The notes beneath the pieces were generated by a model. That model saw nothing but the letters and a program-made list of their open reading frames with translations. It was not told the origin of the DNA and searched no databases. From Gammaproteobacteria bacterium (GTDB taxonomy: Bacteria > Pseudomonadota > Gammaproteobacteria > SZUA-140), in contig JALSIC010000098.1 in the NCBI GenBank assembly GCA_026981935.1, positions 1 to 41,843 of the forward strand: a stretch of DNA of 41,843 nucleotides. Direction: 5' to 3'. Shown here piece by piece: positions 1-7,256 of this stretch. Every line of letters starts with the position of its first letter. Within the stretch, counting starts at the first letter, position 1. A program made the translations under genes and the position numbers.

Positions 1-11
1 CCTCACCACCC

Positions 12-351
12 TGTCATTTCGACCAAAGGGAGAAATCCTGCGCCAGCGGTCTCAGATTCCTCGCTGCGCTCGGAATGACAAAGGACCCTGTCATTTCGAC
101 CAAAGGGAGAAATCCTGCGCCGCCGGTCTCGGATTCCCCGCTGCGCCCGGAATGACAAAGAAGCGTCATTCCGACCTCACCACCCTGTCATTTCGACCGC
201 AGGGAGAAATCCTGCGCCAGCGGTCTCAGATTCCTCGCTACGCTCGGAATGACAAAGAAGCGTCATTCCGACCTCACCACCCTGTCATTTCGACCGCAGG
301 GAGAAATCCTGCGCCACCGGTCTCAGATTCCCCGCTGCGCTCGGAATGACA
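12..351. repeat. Array of four 69-bp palindromic repeat units
   Basis: Four copies of a 69-bp unit lie at 12-80, 89-157, 186-254 and 283-351. Each starts TGTCATTTCGA and ends with an imperfect inverse, (T/C)CGGAATGACA, so each could fold as a hairpin or be a small terminal-inverted-repeat element. The last three copies are spaced exactly 97 bp apart and share a 28-bp spacer. The same unit recurs at 40973 and 41234 in the same orientation. Small ORFs cross the array in several frames, but they only translate the repeat. The gap from 352 to 515, up to the ABC ATPase stop, holds nothing I can recognise, including no permease gene and no clear terminator. Confidence 0.9.
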
Positions 352-515
352 GGTATCACTTGGATAACAGGCATCACCTGGAACGACAACCCCGCCCGCA
401 GCCCATGAACCTCCACTATCGTGGCTTGCATTGATGACTGACAGCCGTCGCTCAACCCGGAAAAGGCGCCACTCATCCCGGAGTTCGCCTCGCTTCATTG
501 GGCCACGCATGTCAA

Positions 516-1346
516 TTACCGGCCGGTCAGCCGCCGCAGATAGGCGTCGGCGTCGATCGCCTCCTTGCGGGGCCTGCGGTGCAGCATGGCCTGGATGTGT
601 TCGTTTTCGCAGCGCCGCACCTCATCCACGGTACCAGTGATGAGCAGGCGCCCTTCATGCAGCACCGTGATGCGGTCGGCAATCTTGAAGGCGCTCTCCA
701 GTTCGTGAGTCACGACCACGATGGTCATGTTCATGGCACTGCGCAGCTTGAGAATCAGTTCGTCCAGCTCCGCCGACACCACGGGGTCCAGGCCCGCCGA
801 TGGCTCGTCGAAGAACAGCAGCTTGGGGTCCATGATCACGGCGCGGGCGAGCGCCACCCGCTTGGTCATGCCCCCCGACAGTTCCGCGGGCATGAGGTGC
901 TCGAAGCCGGACAGGTTGACCACCTCCAGCTTCATGCGTGTCATGATGCGAATCGTGTTTTCGTCCAGGCGGGTATGTTCACGCAGGGGCAGCTGCACGT
1001 TCTCCGCGACGGTCATGGAGCCGAACAGCGCGCCCCCCTGAAAGGCGACCCCCATTTCGCGGCGCAGGCGATACAATTCGCGCCTGCCGATGCGGGTAAT
1101 GTCCCTGCCCAGGATGTGAATGCTGCCCGAGGTGGGACGCCGCAGGCCCAGCATGTGACGCAGCAGCGTGGTCTTGCCCGAGCCGCTGCCGCCCATGATG
1201 ACCATGATCTCGCCGCGCCGGATGCCGAAGCTGATCCCGTGGAGAATCCGGCGTTCGCCGTAATGCGCCACCAGCTCCCGGACCTGAATCACATCTTCAG
1301 GTGTCACTTCTTCCGGAATCGTTTCTTCAGGGCCCGGCCCGTTCAT
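516..1346 (-). CDS. MlaF/Ttg2A-like ABC transporter ATP-binding protein
   Basis: This is a 276-residue ABC ATPase with all nucleotide-binding motifs: Walker A GGSGSGKT (about 52-59), Q-loop FQGG (about 103), signature LSGGM (156-160), Walker B LLFFDEP (176-182) and switch His in VTHE (about 214). The phrases FQGGALFGSMTV and LSGGMTKRVALARA are typical of MlaF, the ATPase that drives phospholipid transport between the Gram-negative membranes. I chose the ATG at 1346, preceded by GGGGAG, over an in-frame start at 1388 that would overlap the upstream gene more. The gene overlaps the STAS gene by 20 bases, so it is the last gene of a coupled operon. Oddly, no MlaE permease or MlaD/MlaC gene follows within the window; a repeat array does. 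The function in lipid transport is inferred from family resemblance. Confidence 0.85.
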   Translation of the reverse strand: MNGPGPEETIPEEVTPEDVIQVRELVAHYGERRILHGISFGIRRGEIMVIMGGSGSGKTTLLRHMLGLRRPTSGSIHILGRDITRIGRRELYRLRREMGVAFQGGALFGSMTVAENVQLPLREHTRLDENTIRIMTRMKLEVVNLSGFEHLMPAELSGGMTKRVALARAVIMDPKLLFFDEPSAGLDPVVSAELDELILKLRSAMNMTIVVVTHELESAFKIADRITVLHEGRLLITGTVDEVRRCENEHIQAMLHRRPRKEAIDADAYLRRLTGR

Positions 1347-1692
1347 CCGCGCTCCCCTGCCCCTGGGCGGCCGCCGCCAGGGCAGCATCGAGGTCTTCGT
1401 AAATGGGGAACACCGTGTCCAGGCGCGCCAGCTGCAGGACCTGCATGGCGGCCTGGCTCACGCCCACCAGCGCAAAACGCAGTCCCTTCTCACGCGCCAG
1501 CTGATAACCCTCCACCAGGCTGGCCACCCCCGAGCTGTCGATGTACTCCACCGCGGACAGATCCACCAGCACGTGCGCGCCGCTCTCCAGCGCCCCCAGG
1601 ATCTGTTCCCGCGCGCGGGGGGAATAATAGAGATCGACCTCGCCATTCAGGGCGATCACAAGATAGTCGCCGGCCTTATGTGTCGGATACAT
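1327..1692 (-). CDS. STAS-domain anti-sigma-factor antagonist
   Basis: This 121-residue protein is a single STAS domain. The motif IDSSGVASL (about 51-59) is the canonical switch site, with Ser53/Ser54 where SpoIIAA and RsbV are phosphorylated by their partner kinase. It starts 17 bases inside the end of the kinase gene and its end overlaps the ABC ATPase gene by 20 bases, so all three are probably translated as coupled units. By family logic the kinase phosphorylates it and the PP2C phosphatase dephosphorylates it, and the free form binds a target. The target could be the kinase itself or, as MlaB does with MlaF, the ATPase encoded next. MlaB proteins do not work as a classical partner switch, so keeping the phospho-acceptor Ser next to an MlaF-type gene is notable. 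The C-terminus (about 107-121) is a short low-complexity tail. Confidence 0.85.
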   Translation of the reverse strand: MYPTHKAGDYLVIALNGEVDLYYSPRAREQILGALESGAHVLVDLSAVEYIDSSGVASLVEGYQLAREKGLRFALVGVSQAAMQVLQLARLDTVFPIYEDLDAALAAAAQGQGSADERAGP

Positions 1693-2164
1693 CGTCGTTT
1701 CGCCTCATGCGCTTTTTCTTGACCATCTGAAAGACATTGCCCACGCCGTCGGGACACTTGAGGAAGGTGCATTCGTCCATCACCGAGTTCATAAGGTGGA
1801 CACCCAGGCCGCCCGGGCGCAATTCCTCCAGGCAGCGTGACTTGATCCTGCTCAGGTCCACGGGCTCGGCGAAGTCGATGAGGCGAAAGAGCAGGGCCTC
1901 GCCGGCATCGTAGATCTGCAGGATGATCTCGCCCTGCTCCTCTTCTCCATAGGCGTGCTGGATGATGTTCATGCAGGCCTCGTTGACAGCCAGCACCGCG
2001 CAACAGATCTCCTGCTCAGCGCAACAGGGCGCCAGGGCCTCGCGCACGGCCCGACGGACCGCCTGCAATTCCACGGCTGCCGCGGGAAAGCGCAATTCCA
2101 GCAACAGCCTGGACGCATCGCCAGCGCCTTGCGGGGCCTGTTCCGCCCCCTTATCCCCCACCAT
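1676..2164 (-). CDS. RsbW-like serine/threonine kinase (anti-sigma type)
   Basis: This 162-residue protein has one GHKL ATPase domain of the RsbW/SpoIIAB type. The N-box is AVNEACMNIIQHAY (Glu62, Asn66), the G1-like box is LIDFAEPVD with Asp97, and the Gly-rich lid is GGLGVHLM (118-125). Such kinases phosphorylate a STAS partner on Ser or Thr and release or capture a target. It starts 14 bases inside the end of the phosphatase gene, with AAGGG just upstream of the ATG, and its last codons overlap the STAS gene. Its place between a PP2C phosphatase and a STAS protein makes a full partner-switching module. No sigma-factor gene is nearby, so the output is not obviously a sigma factor. The C-terminus ends in a basic stretch (KKKRMRR). 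Confidence 0.87.
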   Translation of the reverse strand: MVGDKGAEQAPQGAGDASRLLLELRFPAAAVELQAVRRAVREALAPCCAEQEICCAVLAVNEACMNIIQHAYGEEEQGEIILQIYDAGEALLFRLIDFAEPVDLSRIKSRCLEELRPGGLGVHLMNSVMDECTFLKCPDGVGNVFQMVKKKRMRRNDDVSDT

Positions 2165-3863
2165 TGTCGCCCTTGAGGAAAACCATGGTCAAATCATCCC
2201 GCAACTGCGGGCTGGAATCCACCAGGTAGGAAATGATGAACCGAAGGATGCGCGCCGGCGGCTCCTCTCGCAGGCCACGAAGCATGCGTTTCAGCCCCGA
2301 CAGTCCCAGTGCCTTGCCGGCCTGGATGTATCCTTCGGTGACACCGTCGGAGTAAAGGCAGAGCAGGTCATCGCCGAGGTGGATCTCGACCGGTTGATAA
2401 GACATGCCGGGCACCACCCCCAGGGGCGGGGCCTGGGCGGGAAACGTTTCCACCTGCCCCTCGTCACGCAAGAGGAGCGCCGGTACGTGACCGGCATTGA
2501 CCAGGCTGACCCGCCGCTCCACGGGGTCGTATACGCCCGCCACCATGGTGACAAACATGCCGCGAATGGATGTTTCGCTGATCTCCTCGTTGAGCCTGCC
2601 GAGGAGACGCGCAGGATCCGCTGTCTCCTTCCCCAGGCAGCGGAACAGGCTGCTGGTCTTGGCCATGAGGAGAGCGGCATTGATCCCCTTGCCTGACACG
2701 TCCCCGAGGCTGAAACAGATACGGCCATCGTCAAGCTCGAAAAAATCGTAAAAGTCACCGGAGAGGCGCTTGGCCGGCACGTTCATGCCACACAGCGGGT
2801 AATCCCCCCGTGGCGCCGGCAACAGGCGCTGCTGCAGCTCCCGCGCCAGGGCCAGCTCCTGATTCAGTTCCGCCGCCAGTTCATCGCGCTCCTTGAGCGT
2901 CTTTTCCAGCAACCAGGTCAGTTCCTGATAGTCGCGGTTCGCCCTGGCCAGGCGGAGATTGGCTTCGTTGAGCACTTGTTCCAGGTCCAGCTGACGGCTC
3001 ACCCGCAAGCCCAGCGCCTGGGCTGCCGCGCCCACCTGCTCCGTCACCAGCGCCAGGCACCGGGTGACCTCCTCGGGCGGCATGGCGAAGGACTCAGCGA
3101 AGATCTCGCGACAGCGGTTCAACGCGGCACCCTTGTCACCGACGCAAAAGACCGCCGTCAACCAGTCGCCGGCATACAGGATGCGCGCCAGGACATCCTC
3201 GCTTTCCGCTCCTTCCGGTGCGTGGTGTGCCCCCAGGGCCTGTGCCAGCGCCTCGGGCAGCCCCCACACCCGTCCCAGCAGGGCCAGCACCTGGTCGTGG
3301 GTGGCGCCGAAGCATTCCTGTTCCATCATCAGGCGGCAATCCGGCGGCTGGGCTCGCAGACGGGGCCACTGGGATGCCTGCCGCGGGCTGAGATAAAACT
3401 GGACCAGCAGGCCGAAGTCCTGCAGAAGACCGGCGGTAAAGCATTCCTCGTCGTCGAGACCGGCGCGCCGGCCCAGCTCCCGCGCGGCGACGGCGCGCAA
3501 CAGGGCATCCTCCCAGAACGCCACCATGTCGAAACCGGGGATGGCATCGTCCGAGACGGCATCGCGAACGGCCAGGCACAGGGCCAGGTTGCGCAGTGCC
3601 TTGACGCCCAGGGCCGTCACCGCCCGTGCAACGGACTTGATCTCCTGACCCAGGCCGAAATAGGGGGTGTTGACCACGCGGAGGATCTCCGTCGCCAGCA
3701 CCGGGTCGCTGCCCACGAGGCGCGACAGCCCGGCACTGGAGAGATCATCACGGGAACAGGCGCGCATCACCTGGATGGCCGCCTCGGGGGGCGCGGGAAG
3801 ATCCGCGGGTTTGATGGCCTGAAGGGCCGGAGTGCCTGCCGGGGCCGCTTTCGTCTCGGTCAC
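2151..3863 (-). CDS. HDOD-PP2C (SpoIIE-type) phosphatase
   Basis: This 570-residue cytoplasmic protein has three parts. Residues about 15-230 are an HDOD domain (DLPAPPEAA, NTPYFGL, LGVKALRNLAL). The HD-like metal site is degenerate, with GLLQDFG where active HD domains have HD. Residues about 292-345 form a charged coiled coil. Residues about 350-565 are a PP2C phosphatase of the RsbU/SpoIIE class with its metal-binding Asp residues in GDFYD (370-373), GDVSGKG (387-393), SDGVTEG (about Asp506) and DDLTMV. It should dephosphorylate the STAS protein two genes downstream. The HDOD and coiled coil are the likely signal input. The start is GTG at 3863 with GAGGA upstream; the tiny frame ATG-CAG-TGA overlaps this GTG. 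It heads the operon. HDOD is usually linked to response regulators or GGDEF domains, so this fusion is less common. Confidence 0.88.
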   Translation of the reverse strand: MTETKAAPAGTPALQAIKPADLPAPPEAAIQVMRACSRDDLSSAGLSRLVGSDPVLATEILRVVNTPYFGLGQEIKSVARAVTALGVKALRNLALCLAVRDAVSDDAIPGFDMVAFWEDALLRAVAARELGRRAGLDDEECFTAGLLQDFGLLVQFYLSPRQASQWPRLRAQPPDCRLMMEQECFGATHDQVLALLGRVWGLPEALAQALGAHHAPEGAESEDVLARILYAGDWLTAVFCVGDKGAALNRCREIFAESFAMPPEEVTRCLALVTEQVGAAAQALGLRVSRQLDLEQVLNEANLRLARANRDYQELTWLLEKTLKERDELAAELNQELALARELQQRLLPAPRGDYPLCGMNVPAKRLSGDFYDFFELDDGRICFSLGDVSGKGINAALLMAKTSSLFRCLGKETADPARLLGRLNEEISETSIRGMFVTMVAGVYDPVERRVSLVNAGHVPALLLRDEGQVETFPAQAPPLGVVPGMSYQPVEIHLGDDLLCLYSDGVTEGYIQAGKALGLSGLKRMLRGLREEPPARILRFIISYLVDSSPQLRDDLTMVFLKGDNGGG

Positions 3864-3948
3864 TGCATCCTCACTGGCGCATCCTCATTGGGTGGCGGCA
3901 GACAACCCCATCCGCCGTGGCCGACCCGGAACAGGCCGCGCGTCACTG

Positions 3949-4317
3949 CTAATCGCCGACAAGACGGCGGCAGAGCGCCATGAACGCCTCGTCCTGCCGA
4001 CGCCGCAGCTCGGCCAGCTCGTCCACCTGCCCCATGGACAGGCGCAGGGCCTCTTCCGGGGTAATGTTCTGGCTGCTCATGAGCATGTTGATGGTCACAT
4101 CCTGAACCCGGTGCCTGGTCAGGAGGCGATCGGTTTCAAGACGGTGCTGTTCAAGGAGCGCCTGCAACTCAGGATAGAGATCGGCCAGTTCCCCCTTGGG
4201 TTTAGTCTCGCAGGGCGATGGCGCGCGCAACGGCGGTGTCATCAGTACCGCGCCAAGAACGGCCGAAGCGGCCACGGCCAGGACGATCCCCCATTTCAGC
4301 ATTTTGCCAGCGGCCAT
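3949..4317 (-). CDS. Small membrane-anchored or secreted protein, unknown function
   Basis: I do not recognise this 122-residue protein. Residues about 7-27 form a hydrophobic stretch with the sequence WGIVLAVAASAVLGAV, followed by TPPL, so it is anchored in the inner membrane or exported. The rest is highly charged and helical and could form antiparallel helices (QALLEQHRLETDRLL, QVDELAELRRRQDEAF). The size, topology and helix content recall periplasmic CpxP/ZraP-type or metal-sensing proteins, but I see no family motif and do not assign it. Two Cys residues lie near Pro36 and near the C-terminus. It sits 85 bases upstream of the HDOD-PP2C gene on the same strand and could be read together with it. 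No clear ribosome binding site precedes the ATG; an ATG five codons later is an alternative. Confidence 0.6.
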   Translation of the reverse strand: MAAGKMLKWGIVLAVAASAVLGAVLMTPPLRAPSPCETKPKGELADLYPELQALLEQHRLETDRLLTRHRVQDVTINMLMSSQNITPEEALRLSMGQVDELAELRRRQDEAFMALCRRLVGD

Positions 4318-4396
4318 GGGGGCATTTTACTATCGTTTGCCTTATGTATATATCGTGATGTTCGACGTTTCAGGCAGGTACCGGATCGGAGAGGAT

Positions 4397-4472
4397 TGGA
4401 GCTGGCGAAGGGACTCGAACCCCCGACCGGCTGATTACAAATCAGCTGCTCTACCAACTGAGCTACGCCAGC
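4397..4472 (-). tRNA. tRNA-Thr (anticodon UGU)
   Basis: The minus strand folds into a full cloverleaf. The acceptor stem is GCTGGCG paired with CGCCAGC, the D arm carries AGCTCAGTTGGTAGAGC, the anticodon stem-loop is CTGATTTGTAATCAG with anticodon TGT (complement of 4437-4439), and the T arm carries GGTTCGAGTCC. The 3' CCA is encoded at 4397-4399 and the discriminator base is T. In several gammaproteobacteria a tRNA cluster with tRNA-Thr lies after birA and coaX and before tuf, secE and nusG. Here tRNA-Thr is alone and none of those genes follow within the window. Confidence 0.97.
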
Positions 4473-4546
4473 GTGTGGCAGGTCATGCATGCCGCAGCAG
4501 CATGGTATTACCAAGGCAGGGAATAGTAAAGGCAGGCGCTGCTTCG

Positions 4547-5281
4547 TCAGGGACAGGCGACCGCCTGCCAGGCCGGCGCATCCGGCGGTGCTTCGACCGG
4601 GGCATTGAATGGGGCATTGAATGGGGCATTGAATTTCGTCACCACCCAGTAACGGGGCACCGTCCGGTTTCTTTCCACGACCTCGGTCTCATAGCCCAGG
4701 GCGGCGAGGCGTTCGCGGCGCTGCAGCAGGGTGTCCTCGCGCCGGAACACGCCCAGGGAGATATAATAGTCTCCTTCTCCGGTGGGCGTGATGGCGATAT
4801 CTTCCACGCCCTTGGCGCGCAGTTCTCGGTAGAGGCGCCGCGCCTCGGCCAGGGGGAGGGCGCCGGGCCACCTCACCCACAGGCCGGCGCGCTCCCGGCT
4901 GTCGCGTGCCACCACTTCATGGGCGGCAGGTTCTGCCCGCCCGCCGAGGATGCGCGCCCTGAGGAACCGCTGCGCCTCGGCCTCGCTGGCGAAAGGACCC
5001 GCCTCGTAACAATGCTGGCTCGTACCCGAGGAAGCGGCCCTCTCGCCGTCCGGCCGTGCCTGTTGACGCGCCCGTTGCTCTGGCGGCTCCTGCTGACGCG
5101 GCCGGGGCGCCGCCCCGCCAGGCGGTTCCCCGGACAAGGGTCGTTCACTCAACAACACCAGCCTTTTATCCGCCGCCACGGCAGGACCGGCATGCGGTTC
5201 TGACGGACCGTCGCGGTCGCGGCTGTACCAGGCGAAAAAAGCCGCATTGAGCAGCACCAGGAGCAGGAACAGGATTCTCAC
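4547..5281 (-). CDS. SPOR-domain membrane protein
   Basis: This 244-residue protein has one N-terminal membrane helix (RILFLLLVLLNAAFFAWY, about 2-19), a Pro/Arg/Gln-rich periplasmic linker (about 25-90) and a C-terminal region with two SPOR-like segments. The first begins CYEAGPFASEAEA; the second is YYISLGVFRRED followed by an LAALGYETEV half. SPOR domains bind denuded glycan strands of peptidoglycan, often at the division site. The GTG start overlaps the coaX stop as GTGA, so translation is coupled to coaX. Near the C-terminus the tetrapeptide FNAP occurs three times in a row, coded by a perfect 12-bp tandem triplication. A SPOR gene beside coaX and birA is a known gammaproteobacterial arrangement. 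Confidence 0.8.
   Translation of the reverse strand: MRILFLLLVLLNAAFFAWYSRDRDGPSEPHAGPAVAADKRLVLLSERPLSGEPPGGAAPRPRQQEPPEQRARQQARPDGERAASSGTSQHCYEAGPFASEAEAQRFLRARILGGRAEPAAHEVVARDSRERAGLWVRWPGALPLAEARRLYRELRAKGVEDIAITPTGEGDYYISLGVFRREDTLLQRRERLAALGYETEVVERNRTVPRYWVVTKFNAPFNAPFNAPVEAPPDAPAWQAVACP
4599..4634. repeat. 12-bp perfect tandem triplication inside the SPOR gene
   Basis: GGGGCATTGAAT occurs three times without mismatch at 4599-4610, 4611-4622 and 4623-4634. The unit length keeps the frame and adds the tetrapeptide FNAP three times near the C-terminus. Perfect identity suggests recent slippage or unequal exchange. Confidence 0.95.
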
Positions 5282-6096
5282 GGGGTTTCTCCCCTGTTTT
5301 TTTCCCGGCGCTCTCCGGAGGCTTCGCCGGCCATCACCAGGACCCCTTCCAGCACCAGATCCGGCCGGTATTGGAAAGTTCCTTCGAGCCAGGGCAGGAC
5401 CGCGGCGCCCGCGCCACCGCTCAGCACCAGGCGCGGCGTCGAACCCAGCGCCGCCCGGGCGAGCCGGGCCAGCCGTTCCACGCTGCCCACCAGCGCCTGG
5501 AAACAGCCCTCTTCCACCGCCGTTGCCGTGTCACTGGCAAGCCGGAAGACGGGCGCAGAATCCGTCACGGCCCGATTTTCCTGGCCGGCCTCTTCCGCCG
5601 CGAGATCCGCCAGGGCCGCCGTGCCGCCTGCCAGGGCACCCCGTATCATCTCCAGCCCCGGCAGGATCAGCCCGCCCCGGTGCCTGCCCGTCTCGTCGAG
5701 CACATCCAGGGTCACGGCCGTGCCGCAGTCGATGATGGCCACGGCCTCACCTGGCCACCGCTGGCGTGCGGCGACCAGCGCCGCCCAGCGGTCCGCCCCC
5801 AGCCGCCAGGGCAGGGAATAGGCATTGCGCACCCCCCAGCCCTGGGCGTGGGCGGAGCAGAACTCGACCGTCACGCCCCATCGGCTTGCCGCGGCCTGCG
5901 CCAGGGCGCGGTTCGTCGCCGCATCGAGGACGCTGACCGCCACGACCCGCGCGGGCGCCTCGCCCCCCGGCGGCGAAACCTGCGTCCAGAAGCCGGCGAG
6001 ACCGGCCTTGCGCGGCACGCTTCGCACCGCCTCCAGCCTTCCGCCGCGGACCCGGGCCCACTTGATGCGCGAATTACCCAGATCCAGCAGCAGCAC
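5278..6096 (-). CDS. coaX: Type III pantothenate kinase
   Basis: CoaX phosphorylates pantothenate, the first step of coenzyme A synthesis. This 272-residue protein has the family's ASKHA fold signatures: LLDLGNSRIKW at the N-terminus (phosphate loop with Asp5 and Asn8), IIDCGTAVTLDVL in the middle, GGLILPGLEMI and the later LSGGAGAAVLP. The length fits the family (about 240-270). The start is GTG at 6096, lying 23 bases inside the end of birA, and the stop overlaps the SPOR start. The birA-coaX pair is common in proteobacteria, and some organisms have the two domains fused. The C-terminus has a short charged tail (GERREKNRGETP). Confidence 0.94.
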   Translation of the reverse strand: MLLLDLGNSRIKWARVRGGRLEAVRSVPRKAGLAGFWTQVSPPGGEAPARVVAVSVLDAATNRALAQAAASRWGVTVEFCSAHAQGWGVRNAYSLPWRLGADRWAALVAARQRWPGEAVAIIDCGTAVTLDVLDETGRHRGGLILPGLEMIRGALAGGTAALADLAAEEAGQENRAVTDSAPVFRLASDTATAVEEGCFQALVGSVERLARLARAALGSTPRLVLSGGAGAAVLPWLEGTFQYRPDLVLEGVLVMAGEASGERREKNRGETP

Positions 6097-7081
6097 CGAC
6101 GGCGCCCCCTTCCTTGAGCCGCAAGCTCACATCGCCCGAGAAATAGCGGCATCGCTTCCCGTCCCTCTCCACGATCAGGGCGCCCTGCTCATCGACGCCC
6201 CGGGCCGTACCGTGGAGGCACCGCCCTCCCTGGAACAACGCCACCGGCCGGTCGCGAAGCACGTCATGACGATGCCATTCGCCGGCGAAAGGCGCAAAGC
6301 CCCGGTCCTGAAACAGCTCGAGGCATTCCAGCAGTCGGGCCAGCAGGAGGGCGCTGCAGGCATTGCGGGAGACGGGCCGTCCCATGGCGGAGGCGAGATC
6401 CACCCAGGGCTGGTCGATACCCTGCGCCGCCGCACGGGGCATGGCCAGGTTCAGCCCGACGCCGATCACCGCGCGACAGGCACCGTTCATCTCGCCCGAC
6501 AGCTCCACCAGCACACCGGCCAGCTTGGCGCCGCCCCACAAGACATCGTTGGGCCACTTGAGCCCCGCATCCCCCAGGCCCAGCGCCGTGACGGCGCGCA
6601 ACACCGCCACCCCCGCCACCAGCCCCAGGGCACTCAGCGCGGCGGGGGCTTCGGCGAAACGCCACAGCAGGGACAGATAGATGTTGCGCCCGTAGGGAGA
6701 AACCCAGGTCCTGCCCCGCCGCCCTCTGCCGGCGGATTGATATTCGGCAAGACAGGCACAGGGCGCAGGGACCGCCTCACCCCTGGCCAGCAACACCCGG
6801 TTGGTGGAATCCGTCTCCTGAAGGATCTCCAGCCCCGCCAGGCGCCCGCGCCAGACCGGGGGCAGCGCCGCAAGGATACGCGGGCCGTCCAGCAGCTCCA
6901 GGGGGACGGCCAGGCGGTAGCCGCGCCCGCGCACGGCGTGAATCTCGATACCCCGCCCGGCCAGGGCGCGGACATGCTTCCATACCGCGCTGCGGCCAAT
7001 GCCCAGGGCCGCGCCCAGTTCGGCGCCGGAATGGAAACGCCCGTCACAGAGCAGGCGCAACAATGCAGTTCGCGTCGGCAT
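6074..7081 (-). CDS. birA: Biotin-[acetyl-CoA carboxylase] ligase and repressor BirA
   Basis: BirA makes biotinyl-AMP and transfers biotin to the carrier protein of acetyl-CoA carboxylase. In the bifunctional form it also represses biotin genes. The 335-residue product has an N-terminal winged helix (about 5-60: LLRLLCDGRFHSG, LGIGRSAVWKHV), so it is the DNA-binding type. The biotin and ATP loop is GRGRRG (about 118-123), preceded by ETDSTN; the catalytic core has LKWPNDVLW and KLAGVLVEL. A C-terminal SH3-like domain follows. I prefer ATG 7081; a GTG at 7099 is possible. It is divergent from the ATP-grasp gene. bioA lies 3.7 kb away and a BirA target site there was not evident to me. Confidence 0.94.
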   Translation of the reverse strand: MPTRTALLRLLCDGRFHSGAELGAALGIGRSAVWKHVRALAGRGIEIHAVRGRGYRLAVPLELLDGPRILAALPPVWRGRLAGLEILQETDSTNRVLLARGEAVPAPCACLAEYQSAGRGRRGRTWVSPYGRNIYLSLLWRFAEAPAALSALGLVAGVAVLRAVTALGLGDAGLKWPNDVLWGGAKLAGVLVELSGEMNGACRAVIGVGLNLAMPRAAAQGIDQPWVDLASAMGRPVSRNACSALLLARLLECLELFQDRGFAPFAGEWHRHDVLRDRPVALFQGGRCLHGTARGVDEQGALIVERDGKRCRYFSGDVSLRLKEGGAVGAAAGSG

Positions 7082-7141
7082 GCGCGACAGTTTACCCACC
7101 CGTCCCGGGGCTGGCCACCGCCGGTTATGGGGTGGTTCACA

Positions 7142-7158
7142 GGTTGGTTATACTGGGG
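7142..7158 (+). promoter_or_regulatory. Candidate motif between birA and the ATP-grasp gene
   Basis: GGTTGGTTATACTGGGG lies in the birA/ATP-grasp divergent gap. It contains a -10-like TATACT at 7149-7154 on the plus strand, but no good -35 box at the right distance. A 15/17 match lies on the minus strand at 8806-8822, in the next divergent gap. The shared motif may be a regulator site or chance. Confidence 0.25.
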
Positions 7159-7256
7159 GGAATGCGCCACGATGACACCCAGGCACCTCGACAACGAAGA
7201 GGCGGGCTTTCCTCCCCGCCCTGTGGCCCATCCCGCCCCAGCGGGAGCCAGCCCCC

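Noticed and set aside
12-351. CRISPR array
   Set aside because: The 69-bp units are too long, the 28-bp spacer between the last units is itself repeated, and no cas gene is present.
152-434. Small proteins in the left repeat array
   Set aside because: They are translations of the 69-bp unit in different frames, with near-identical sequence per copy.
498-1730. 410-codon plus-strand frame over the ATPase and STAS genes
   Set aside because: It is antisense to clear ABC and STAS motifs and reads as low-complexity His/Gln/Ala/Pro.
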